Source: Gelatoporia subvermispora B (taxonomy: Eukaryota > Basidiomycota > Agaricomycetes > Polyporales > Gelatoporiaceae). From it: a stretch of 64,000 nt of DNA. A program made the translations under genes and the position numbers. Below are positions 35,269 to 45,581 of the stretch, one piece after another. Each line of letters starts with the position of its first letter. Position 1 is the first letter of the stretch. The stretch is from NCBI GenBank assembly GCA_000320605.2, contig KB445793.1, forward strand, positions 1,910,524 to 1,974,523, read 5' to 3'. A model generated the notes under the pieces. The model was not told where the DNA came from. It made no database searches and saw nothing but the letters and a program-made list of their open reading frames with translations.

Positions 35269-35539
35269 GTTGCGAAAAATGTGATTATCTTTGTCTCTAT
35301 CATGCCCTCCGAATCTAACCTACGACACTACGACGCTGGAGCTTCAAGTACTAACTCCAACTTTGTCACACGGGCTCTCTAGCTCCCCGGCCACAGGATC
35401 GGAGGCCTCTGTGCACGAGCTCATCTCACCAACACTTCCTTCAGGGTAGAGTGCCCCCGGAATTCAGGAAGCACTCCTAGTGCGTAAACTGGTTGCCATG
35501 ACCGAGGAGATTGGCTTCGACTCATTGGGCAAGGAATTG
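35269..35539 (+). repeat. 271-bp block identical to the sequence before the gap (right copy)
   Basis: Starts at the first base after the gap (GTTGCGAAAAATG) and matches 34090-34360 base for base. After 35539 the sequence continues TCGAAGC, where the left contig ends. Confidence 0.9.
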
Positions 35540-35804
35540 TCGAAGCTTTCGGCATGCACGAAGTCAGTCTTGAGACACGAAACATGTGTTCTCATGAAGT
35601 ACTGTCGGCTACACCATCAGACAGTCCCTTAAATTCTGCTCAAATGCGGCTAGATAGTGGTAGAAGCAGAACTCAGTAGCTCTCAGCCGTCGTCTGCGTT
35701 CACGTGAGAATCACGCGTTGTCATTGACTCGAGTCAAGGTCAAAGGGTTAAACGCAGCTTGACGGGCGTTTAACGGGCGTTTGACCTCAGTCAAGCCAAC
35801 CCTG

Positions 35805-35812
35805 GCACATAG
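35805..35812 (+). repeat. Right 8-bp target-site duplication of the hAT-like element
   Basis: GCACATAG directly after the right terminus AACCCTG, identical to 33864-33871. Confidence 0.8.
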
Positions 35813-36132
35813 TGCCCGACACACAGGCGCAACGCAGCGCGGGCAAGCGAGAACCGGACGGACAGGGTCGGAGAGGTACACCACCGACCCCCAGCCATTT
35901 GGCGCCCAACTGGGCCTGCCACGCGGCCCAGTGTGGCGCGCCCGCCCTCGTCCACTCGCGCGCCCGGCTGCAGCCACCAACGGAAGAGAATGGCCGCCGA
36001 GTGTTTCCACTCCACTGGTGACACGAGTGGTCTGCCCACTGCCTCCATCACCGGTCCCCATCCCCCCCCAGTCCGCGAGCCACCTTGATCCTTTCGATTT
36101 CCCCTCGTGCTCATTCCCGTAATAGCACCCAT

Positions 36133-36370
36133 TTACAACCACGCACACGTATCCCATAGCACGAATGTATTCAGACCGTTCTCATAATACAGACGCAATC
36201 TCATTGGGTTCGCAAAAGTAATATACCGTCTGTCCTCGCCGTCCTCAAGCTCCACAAACCCCCTGCGAGGCCTCGCTCTCTGAGACGTCTCCAAGTATCC
36301 AATCGCCGACGACAACCTCACCTCCACCAAGTGTGCCTCGTCAACTCTTCTTGCATCTTCATTTATTTCA
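36133..36370 (-). CDS. Possible last exon of a transposon-borne gene
   Basis: After a CTCCCTTTAG acceptor, an open frame reads AFEINEDARRVDEAHLVEVRL and ends GLNTFVLWDTCAWL at a stop at 36133. It looks protein-like (charged N-terminal part, then RYITFANPMRLRLYYENG) but I could not place the upstream exon. It may belong to the large element. Unrecognised. Confidence 0.3.
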
Positions 36371-36702
36371 AATGCCTAAAGGGAGATCAGACCAGTTAGC
36401 ATCATCATTCTCCACGAGCATCCTCGCAACAACGACACGCAGTGCGTGGAGCAAACAGCTCAGGATTCGACTCGTGGCATTTGTCAAAATATATCATAGC
36501 CCCCAACAATGACACGCTTTGTGGGCGCGGAGCAAACAGCTCGGGCACGGTTCATGAGCAACTCGAGAGACAGAGACAGCACAGACGAGGGCAAGACGAC
36601 AAGGCATCTCGACGCCGAGCACCACTTTTGCAGGCGCACGTGACTGACATCCGCCACACATCTCCGGTGCACTCCCTCCTCGCAGCTGTGGTCCTCTCAA
36701 CA

Positions 36703-37293
36703 ATGAGTCAAGTGTCCCTGACCACTGCAACCACTGACACTGCCTTTAGCAGTCAGAAAATCGAGCCATTTGAGCTCTCGCTGCCACTGGACCCCACTCA
36801 AACTGCGCCCAGCAGCCAGCCAGAAGAATTCGAGCTCCTGTTGCCACTGCAAGAACCTCTCCACCACAGGTACCTGACTGTATTTTGCCATGCACTGCTC
36901 CGAGACTCATAAAGATCAATCTCTCAGTGAGCAAGGCCAGCACGTCCCGTGCCCTAACACACCTCCCCCTAAGCGTCGTCGCCTTGTCCGTCGTTGCCCT
37001 CCCAATGCGAATGCCCCCGTCCGTGTACCCGGTACCTGGTGGGTCTGCCATGCGACCCATCGGTGTGTGAGCATCTCACATTGGTATGCTTTCTAACCTT
37101 GTCCTCTTCGTGCTGCTCGATTCTAATTCGCTCTACTGCCCGGCTCCCTGTCACCAGTCAGATCCTGATTCCTTCCGGTGGTCCCCACCGCCCTCGCCCC
37201 GCCCGCCCCCTCTCACTATCATCGCGCGTGCTCCGACTCCCCCCTCTCCCCATTGCACCCCCGCTTTTGATTATTGCGGCCGCTGGATTTTAG
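36703..37293 (+). CDS. Possible proline-rich ORF of the large transposon
   Basis: From an ATG at 36703 (MSQVSLTTATTDTAF) a frame can be spliced over two GT-AG introns (about 36870-36926 and 37063-37157). It runs through a Glu/Leu-rich part, a CPNTPPPKRRRLVRRCPP nuclear-localisation-like stretch and GTWWVCHATHR to a Pro-rich end. No family is recognised. It could be an accessory frame or chance. Confidence 0.25.
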
Positions 37294-37458
37294 CCACTGC
37301 CCGTGTCAAGCAACTGGAGGATCTTATTCGGTGTGCCGGCATTCCTCTCCCTCCCCCGCCTTACCCTATCACACTATTTCACGTTCCCCCGATCACAACC
37401 AATAGCTCGACTCAAACAGGCCCTTAAGGTCTTTTACTGTACAGTAACAATACTACAA

Positions 37459-38855
37459 CTATTCCTCGCTATCATCGGCCTGCTCCGGCTCGAGGTGACT
37501 GAAGTCCTGATTTGTGATGATCTCGGCGACCTCACCCTGCACCATTGACTCGCGTGCCTTTTCAACAGCAGCCATATTGGCTCCGGGGTAACATTGCACA
37601 TCCGCTGTGAGCACTGCCAAGAAGAGCCTGCACACCCCTCTGTTAGTCTGATATTGATTATGAGCCATTACACTCACTTCGATCGCTTCTTTCCATCCTT
37701 CTCGCGCGCACGCACTTTCTCGAGCTCATTGTCGACATCTGGCCAATAATTGGCGGTATTGCCGTGGTCACTGAGGACTTGCCGCTGCGATTACGCGGTA
37801 TTTTCAGGCTCTGTACGGCAGACATAGGACTGACATACCAAGAATGCAATTCGCACACACATGGCCTTCGTGACCACCAGGTTAGTCTTCACGGATTTGA
37901 TTCCTATACCAATCAGATGCTGGCACAGCTCCGCAATGTGCCAGTCCTTGTTACCGGCTGACTTCTTGCGGTGTGCACGGGCTGTCGGATCCACCGAGCC
38001 CACGACCTTAGAATCAGTATTAGCGGCTGAGGCGGCTGAGGACTCTCGAGACAGGACACACGTACCAGCTTCTTTATCTCTGATTTACGCTGGCCGAGAA
38101 GCTCGCGCGCCCTGGCTTCGAACCGGTCCCATTTACCATCATCATCCGTGCGCATAGTGGGGGAGAGCCCCCACAATTTACGCTCGGTGATGCCCTGTAC
38201 AGAAGACCGTTCTTAACCAGTGCTTGCGCAATATAACTTTTACGTACCATCAATATCTTCACGACCAAGTCGTTGTCATAATGCGCAAGATTTGGCGAGA
38301 GCAATAGGCGTATTGCATACTTGTTCAGATTTTTCTGAAGGACAACAATTAGCAGCAGCACCTCTAGAATGAACTGACACTCACGTCGACTCCGGGGGGA
38401 ATTTGCCAGCTCGACTCGAACACCATTGTGAATGCAATCAGCAGGTCGCGGATCTGAAGCCATAAAGCCATTCGCATGACCTCACGTTCGCTCTCAGAGG
38501 CCTATTGGAGCAGTGTGAATACTGCAAACTGCTCCAAGGTAGTACAAAAATTACCTACCATAATAAACTTTCGAAGGTCCTCCTTAGTGTCCGTCTTGAG
38601 CTTCTTGGCATTGGCCTGAGCTTCGAGATGCTGCATCTCGCTTTGACGTCTCTTAGCTGGATGGCTTGGGCCTGACGCAGGAGGACCGAGGCCTGGGACA
38701 TTACGCTGAGTGGCGGCCGGCGCAGACCTCCTGTTAAGGGCGTCCTCAGTCGGTGAGGATGCACGATCTGCAAAGGAGCTGTCCTGCAGGTCCTGCAAAG
38801 GGGAGCTCCTGAGGTCAGTGTCCTGGAAGATAGAGTCCAGAGAATGTCCCGCCAT
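37459..38855 (-). CDS. Transposon accessory protein, divergent from the transposase
   Basis: Starts MAGHSLDSIFQDTDLRSS at 38855 and needs about six introns. Visible pieces in order: a disordered Ser/Pro/Arg-rich N-terminus with PAKRRQSEMQHLEAQANAKK; EREVMRMALWLQIRDLLIAF; KYAIRLLLSPNLAHYDNDLV; TERKLWGLSP; WDRFEARARELLGQRKSEIKKLV; HIAELCQHLI; ANYWPDVDNELEKVRAREKDGKKRSK; and an acidic end (DFSHLEPEQADDSEE). This series matches a hypothetical-protein family I associate with agaricomycete transposons of this type. The basic, helical make-up suggests DNA binding or partnering with the transposase. No stop-codon damage was evident once introns were removed. Confidence 0.6.
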
Positions 38856-39090
38856 GGTTAACTGTGTCGATGGTGAAGGGGCAATCAGAGACGAGGAGTG
38901 CCTTGCAAAAATGACACTCACGTGCCCCATCGGGGGGGAATGCCGCAGCCACCTGGGCGATCGGTGGACTGAGTGAGGGGGCGGCCACTGTCAGCCACCC
39001 GCCCTCGCAGGGCGCATCAGGCATTCCCTTGCTCTCGAGCCTGATGCCACCCGCACGTAAGGACCTTCCTGAAGGTTAGATCTGAAGTAA

Positions 39091-42000
39091 ATGGTGATAT
39101 CAGTGACTGCACTCACCTTGTGCTGGACAGGATTCTCCGAGGGGCCACCCGTCGCGGGTAAAGAGACCCTGGTCTGCGACGCATGCACTGCAGTTGCATC
39201 GCGTGGCGAAGCCACATTCCAGCGCAACGGCCTGCAAAGGCATCTAAAATCACAAAAACATCAGCTCGCAGTTAGCTGGCAGACGGAACAACAAGAACAT
39301 GAACACACACATCAACGCGAGCGCGAAGCAGCACGGCAACGTGATCGCTCGGCTGCGGGTCTGGCCTCACGCGAGACGCTTCCGCAGGTCAAAAGCGCTG
39401 CGGGTCATGAACGCACCTTGCACGGCGCAGACAGCCGCATACATGCAACATCTTGGCTCCTTGATGATCCTGGCGAGGACGTCATCTTCGATGCTGGTGA
39501 AGATGAGGAAGCACGTGAACATGCACGTCTCCTTCGCGACCTGGAGAATGAGGAGGACTGGGTGGGTGAGTATGATGTTCCGGCGGAGGGCGACAACGCC
39601 ATCTGGATTGAGATGTTGGGAGTCGCACCCGGGGATGAGCAAGAGGATGCGACCCTAACAAATGTTGCCTCCGAGCTGGAGGCTCTCGGTAAGGTGCCAC
39701 AGCGCCCATGTTCGAATTAAGGTCTGATGTCTGGTGCTTTTGACCTCCTCTTCTGGAATTTGCTCCCACGAAATTGCTTAGCACTGTCTGGTAGCGAGGA
39801 CGAAAGCGACGTGGAGGAGACCAATGACGAGTCGCCCGCACGAAGTGTGCCCGGTGACCCTTGGTTTCCGCACGGCTCGAAATTGGTATGTATGGCATGC
39901 CCCCACGTGAATGTACTGACTGTCTCCCCTTAGATGTTTCTCCTGGACATGATGACCAACATGCCACGATTGCGACTCTCAACCGACCATGTCAAGTTCA
40001 TCATTTGGATTCTCAAGCAACTGGGGGTCACGAACGTGCCCAACTTCAAGACATTTCGCCACAAGCAAGCTCAGCTCAATCGTGCCATGCCCATTCAGAC
40101 CCAACTCAAGCGGTCACCACGAGGGCCAGTATTTTATCAGAACAATATCCGGGATCTCCTGGCTCTCGTGAGTGACCGTTCACTCGTTCACTCAGCTCGC
40201 ATATTCTCTGATGCATTCCTCTGAAATTATGCACTTGGCAGGACTGGGCGAACCCGGAATGTCGAGCTTCCCTCGAGGAATACCCGGTCCGCAGCGCGAT
40301 CACATCAGAGTCGTGTCACAGCCAGAAATGGACCAGAGACATCCCTGCACACATTCAGGCCCCCATGTGGGCCAACGGACGCCAGCATTTCTTCCTGGGT
40401 GAGCTCACGCAGCTGGACAACCTGCAGTTGGTCGTGCCGCTTGCATGGTATCGCAAGGAAACACACGGTAATGTATTCTTCGAGGCATACGAGGTAGCAT
40501 GGACTGGCAATGTCCCACAGTGTACCTCCACTTCAAGACTCGAGTACCCGTGCTCCCGCCTGTTTGCGAATGTGTATGAGCTGACAGATTATGGCGTTCA
40601 TTTGAGCGATCATGGTACGTGTGGTTCGTGTGACGTGGTTAAGTATATCGACTGACTTGCAAGATGCGCAGCGGGACCATTACCAGACGGCGTATATGTA
40701 GCCGCCAATCCCCTCCGCGTGGAGTCCCAAGGGCGGCGGATGTACAGTAGCTTTGTCAAGATCTGGGTAGATGACGTCTCCGGGAATCGCAGCAAGCAGT
40801 ACAACGAGCATTCTAACGTTTATTTTGCTCATGCCAACCTGCCTCACCAGAAATTATCACAAGAATATTTTATCCATTTCGTCTCTACTTCGAACCACGC
40901 CTCGCCGGGAGACCAACTGAATGCAGTAGTGCAAGATGTTCAGTCGCCCCGGTGGACACAAGCCTTCGACTGTGAGATACAGGAGGAGATCCTCATTCAA
41001 ACAGTACCACTTTTCGAGCCGGCCGACAACCCTCAACAATCCGATACATGTTTGCACATGGGACTTAAAGGTAACCTGTGGTGCCGACGATGTAAACTCG
41101 GGGGACCCGAGCGACTCCGTGAGACTGATGCAGTATATGAGCAGCACTTTGCAGTGAGTGGCGGTGTCTTAGACTCTTAGGGAGCTATCAGCTGATCACT
41201 GCAAGCCGGCGGAGCTGCGGAAAGCACCAGAAACCCTCGCGATGGTGAAAGCCCAGCTGGATCAAGCGGCGCGAGGTGTAGCAAAAAGCGTGCAAGAGCT
41301 GCAGACCCAAAGCGGCGTCAAAGATCGGCTAGCTGAATATTGGGTTGAGCAACTCCTTACACGCGCACAAGGGGAGCACCAACGACGCATCTACAATGTG
41401 AACACGCGTGACGAGCGCCTCAAGGCCCGGAAGGTGACGAATCGGGTGGCGCTGGTTGAGAGTATCAAGCAGGAGATTCATGACGAGGTGATGGCATGGC
41501 TATATACCCAGCCGTCTCATACATATGATGCCCTGCCTGTTGACTCTCGTACGTCCTTACTGGAGCCGTGGTTCAAGGAGCTGACATGTGATATGACAGC
41601 ATTGCGCACTCAATTGCGGCCGGGCGATCACTTCAACATGTTATTACAATTGGACGGTACGTGTACTAATGTGCTTCAATGCAAGTTCACCGTGAGTTGA
41701 CGCTGTTGTCAGTCGGCGACATGCATGATGACACCCCGGTGGAAATCTTGCATACGTACTTGTTGGGCATGGCGAAATATGCCTGGCATTACACAAATAC
41801 GCCTTGGACATTGAAGCAGTGTGAACTGTTTGCGATACGTCTGCAGTCCGCGTCGATTGTGGGCCTGTCAATCCCGCCATTGCGAGCCGGTTACATGCTG
41901 CAATATCGCAACGGCCTCATTGGGAAACACTTCAAGGCGCTTCAGCAACTTGCCATCTTCCAGCTGGATGAATCGCTGTGCGACCGGCGTGTCATTGACC

Positions 42001-43442
42001 TGTGGAATGCCACTGGTGAACTGGGGTCTTACCTGTGGTATCATGAGATAGAGAACATGGACCACTATGTGGTGCGTGATCTCTATGATGAAAGGCGTGG
42101 ACTGATGTGACTCGTGCAGAGAGATGTTGAGGTTCTCATTGCGAACCTGCTCGATATCTGGTCCCTGCTGGACCCGAGGCGAGTCTTCGTCAAACCCAAG
42201 TTACATATCCTGACACACATCGTGGAGGATATTTGGCGGCATGGACCCGCAGGTTTGTATGCCACAGAGATTTTTGAATGCTTCAACGCTGTGTTCCGTT
42301 TATGCAGCGTGCTTTCAAATCACCAGGCGCCCAGCCGGGACATTGCGGTTGCGGTGGCAGGCTTGACGCGGTTCAAGTACCAAGTGAGCGGAGCGTGGTG
42401 GCGAGATGAAGGCGGCGATTATGTTCACGCAGGCATACGTGTGCGTGAATACTTTGACAATGCCCAGCTGCAGCGCCGTCTGGGGTTTGTGCGGCACGAG
42501 CCGGCCTTAGCAGGTGAGTGGACAACTTGACGTGCACCTACTGAGCAGTGTTGACCTAGACTGTGGCAGGGACAGTAAAACCGAAGCCACGCAGCACAGC
42601 TGTGTCATGGAGGAGTCTCGCGATAGACACAGAAGAGGTGGACACAGTCCGGGGTATGAAGAAATGGCTCGCGTGCACATCAGTTATCGCAGAGCAAGGG
42701 GAGAGCTGTCCTGTGGGCGCGTGGGTATTTGTCGACCACGAGGTGAGTGAGATGGCTGCTTATGGTCGACGGCCTTAAGCTGATGGTGTGGTGACAGGGG
42801 GGGACACGCTTTGGTCGCATCAAGCTCATTTTGCGTCCTGAGTCGGCCGCAGAGAGTTCACCATGTGTTGTGCTAGAACGATTCACGATATGGGATGATC
42901 GGCATGCCTTCTTCCAAATGCCCCAAGTGGTAAGGTCGGAGGGCGCGAAGCACTTTGTAGTGGACAGCCAGGTATGTGTATCGTGCTGAATGGCGAAGGC
43001 GGCTGATTGGGCTCTCGGGGGACAGGATGTGTTGTTCATGGCAAATGTGCAACACAACTGCCACGATGGTAAATGCAAGACCACTGGCACACGGCGGCGG
43101 CGTCAGGAACGTATAGAGACAGATATTACCGAAGTATTCGTCGAGCACAGGGACGACGATAGCTTCATCATCAACATGCACGCCTTACATAACGGCGCGC
43201 TGCTCCGGAAGATTTTGCCCAGAACGCTCACTGAGCCAAGACCGTATATACAGGATCGGGTAACGGCGCACAAAGAGATGGCCGCGAAGCTGCGGGCGAG
43301 TCAAGAAACGAAACGGGCGAAGGAGGCGAAGGCGCGTAAGGACCGGGATACAGCACGCGCAGCAGAGAAGGCGGCAGCTCAACAGGCACCCGGTGTCGAG
43401 AACACTGATGTTGAGGTCTTAGTAGATGTACCTGCGATGTAA
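39091..43442 (+). CDS. Large transposase-like protein with N-terminal C2H2-type finger
   Basis: The N-terminal exon holds a zinc-finger-like segment (CDACTAVASRGEATFQRNG then LQRHLKSQKH), followed by an acidic linker. Later exons, all joined in phase by short introns, give LRLSTDHVKFIIWILKQL; PDGVYVAANPLRVES; VYFAHANLPHQKLSQEYFIH; DNPQQSDTCLHMGLKGNLW with a CxxC (CRRC); MHDDTPVEILHTYLLGMAKY; KPKLHILTHIVEDIWRHGPA; and TEIFECFNAVFRLCSVLSNH. These belong to a family of about 1000-residue proteins abundant in agaricomycetes that I regard as DDE-type transposases. The C-terminus is a Lys/Ala-rich helix ending VDVPAM at 43442. No internal stop or frame break was needed, so the gene looks intact and the element young or still active. 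The start could lie slightly upstream. Confidence 0.7.
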
Positions 43443-44088
43443 TTGGATGTGTATGGGTATAGGTATTTATGCGGGAGAGATTACATTGCTGGATCGTATA
43501 CTCTATTACAGAGGGATCAGGTGCCGGTAGGTGCGAGAATAGTGGGAGCCAGCGGGGCGAGCAGGCGAGATGAGGATTGGAGCCCATCGGGGACACATGG
43601 CGTGGCTGGTCGGGACACGAGTGGGCACCTCCCGGTGGAATCAATCTGGGGGGAAGGTGGGGGCCATGTGGGATCGCCACCGAGAGGCCATCGATATCGT
43701 CTACTTGGCGCCCACAGGGCGCGGGAACGGTGGTGTAACAAAAGAAATTAAAGCGTGAGAATGTCACGTGCCGATTTCGAAATGCGAAAGCCATTTTTTG
43801 TTACACTTGCGAATGTTGACACGGCTGTAGTCTTTTTCAGGACAAGAAGGTCTCCGAGACCCGCTACTAGTCGTAGTGGGAATGTATGAAGCCATGACAA
43901 ATGTAGATGTGGATATCGACGGACCAGGGACAATGCGTAGACGTCGGGGAGATGGCCTTCACATGGCGCACGATCACACGGCCATGCCGAGATTACGCCG
44001 CTGATCGCGACAGCCACGGCCAGCCCGATTCGAACGCTCGACTTCAACCACCACCACGGCTCAGCTCCAACTCAGTGTATAGCTAGTC
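43443..44088. other. Non-coding 3' part of the transposon and upstream region of amidoligase copy 3
   Basis: 43443-43745 is G-rich and contains no supported gene. From about 43955 the sequence is homologous to the DNA just upstream of amidoligase copy 2 (30020-30155). The boundary of the large element lies between these points. TCGTAGTGGG at 43871-43880 is the exact inverted match of CCCACTACGA at 33671-33680. Confidence 0.45.
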
Positions 44089-45170
44089 ATGTCGTTTTGT
44101 GTCCTGCTTCATCTTCAAACAGCGGCGGAGAAGGTATCATACCCAGCGCTACCATTCCACGTCGCCCAGCAGAATCCAAGATTGGCCCATCTCCGCACGG
44201 AGGGTAGTCAGAAGGAGAGGCAGAAGTTGCAGAATGAAAGATACAAAGCAATGGATGCCCATCTCAAAAGTGTGGCTATCTACATACAATCCTTGGGTTA
44301 CGCTGCGGAGCTCTTTATTCCCAGACACCACTGGGACGCACCCAAACCTGACATGTGGTCAATCTTTGGCGATACTCTGCCACCGGGAAGTGGTATCCTT
44401 CCTGTCGGAATGTTATCACCGCAAAGACCGGTTGACTCGGCCTGGGCACAAGAGTTCAAATCAGTCATCAACTCAGTCGTCCACGAGTACGACTGCAAAG
44501 TCACCAATAACCGGATGATGCAGGCCAGCGTCATCAGTAACTTCGATATCGATGAGGTCAAGCGTGTGGCCAAATTATTCTGCCTATTCGAGGGTAAGTC
44601 GTTCAACCTTCATTTCCGAGTAGAATATCGAAGAAATGAATGACTGCATTAGACGTGATCGATAATTTGGAGTTCGAAAGCGAACTCACCACTCCCGACA
44701 AGCTTCCCGCCGTCGAATCGATACGGCGCAACAGCGTACTGGAAAACATGGACGACGATGAGGTCATGGGAGCCATTGATGATGTACAGGATGTTTCACA
44801 ACTGCGCTTGCTTCTTGTTCCCTTCATCAAAGTCCCGGGACTGTCATTTAAGTCGATCTACAAGATGCAATTTGCCGAACGCAGATCGCGAACGGAGATA
44901 TTGTTCAACAGCCATCCGACCACAGCTTGCGGAGACAAGGTCGTGCATTTTATGGAACTGATGGCAAAGTTCGTGCAGTATTCCCTGGATCACGACGACG
45001 AGACGATCGAGAACTGTCGGCCATCACTGGAAGTATTTTTTGATGAGATAATCCGCAACGAGGAACTGGCACACTGTTATGATCCTCGCCTCTCCCGGAA
45101 TGCAAAAGCAGATCCATATGCCCCACCTGGTGTTGTCGTTCGTTCAATTCCGCTGATCGCTACCTGGTAG
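44089..45170 (+). CDS. Amidoligase-like protein, copy 3, catalytic motifs lost
   Basis: A duplicate of copy 2 with exactly the same exon sizes (505 and 518 nt) and a 59-nt intron (44594-44652), so also 340 aa with no stop or frame break. Most residues match copy 2; substitutions are scattered (for example KHRWDVPKP against RHHWDAPKP). Like copy 2 it lacks FGVEFE, HVHIG (reads MMQASVI) and FRQHQG (reads FNSHPTT). Upstream homology to copy 2 extends about 130 bp and downstream about 70 bp. Retention of an open frame in both copies suggests a preserved non-catalytic role, but recent duplication is an alternative explanation. Confidence 0.72.
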
Positions 45171-45581
45171 GCATCATGTCGAGAGCATCTTCCCCGGAGC
45201 CCTCTTTAGATGACTCACACTCAGATACATCGAATCCTTGATATCCCGGGGGCAGGATTTGTCGCCAATGAGGCCTGTATACTTGGATTCTACATGCCCA
45301 ATGACTGCACATGTGGGTGGACTTGACGATGCAGAGAGATTTGCGTCTCGACAATGTCTACTGAGGCATCCATCCACGCTTGTATGTGCCGCGGAACTAT
45401 GCTGATTCTGGTTTTGCTACACGATCGACTAGTACAAGGTCTGCGCTCGCTGTGACATAAATCATACAACACAATTACTTCACAGCTAGTCTACAACCGC
45501 CTGCCTGCCATCCACTGTCCCTGGATCGTACACATACAATCGAATCCTCTTGCGGTCGTCCTGAATTCATCTATGAGATGA

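Larger units (their letters stand above)
33872..35804. mobile_element. hAT-like non-autonomous element spanning the assembly gap
   Basis: The ends read CAGGGATGG on the left and, reverse-complemented, CAGGGTTGG on the right, the terminal style of hAT elements. The flanks are a perfect 8-bp duplication, GCACATAG. Both subterminal regions (33880-33980 and 35720-35800) are packed with GTCAA/TTGAC and GTTTAAC motifs in both orientations, like transposase-binding clusters. The interior contains 908 N bases and two identical 271-bp blocks. If the gap is an unmerged contig overlap, the true element is about 754 bp and lacks a transposase. Confidence 0.75.
36133..43442. mobile_element. Coding core of a large agaricomycete DNA transposon
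   Basis: A transposase-like gene on the plus strand (39091-43442) and a divergent accessory gene on the minus strand (37459-38855) share a 235-bp spacer, with further small frames to the left. This pairing of a large transposase-like protein containing DTPVEILHTYLLG with a divergent KR-rich accessory protein recurs, as I recall, in many agaricomycete genomes. The region sits between the decayed mitochondrial gene (ends about 33617) and DNA homologous to the amidoligase upstream region (starts about 43955), so the whole element probably spans most of that interval. True termini are not established. The superfamily (CACTA- or KDZ/Plavaka-like) is not settled. Confidence 0.65.

Noticed and set aside
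34242..35318. Very long open frames across 34.2-35.3 kb
   Set aside because: They consist almost wholly of N-run codons of the assembly gap.
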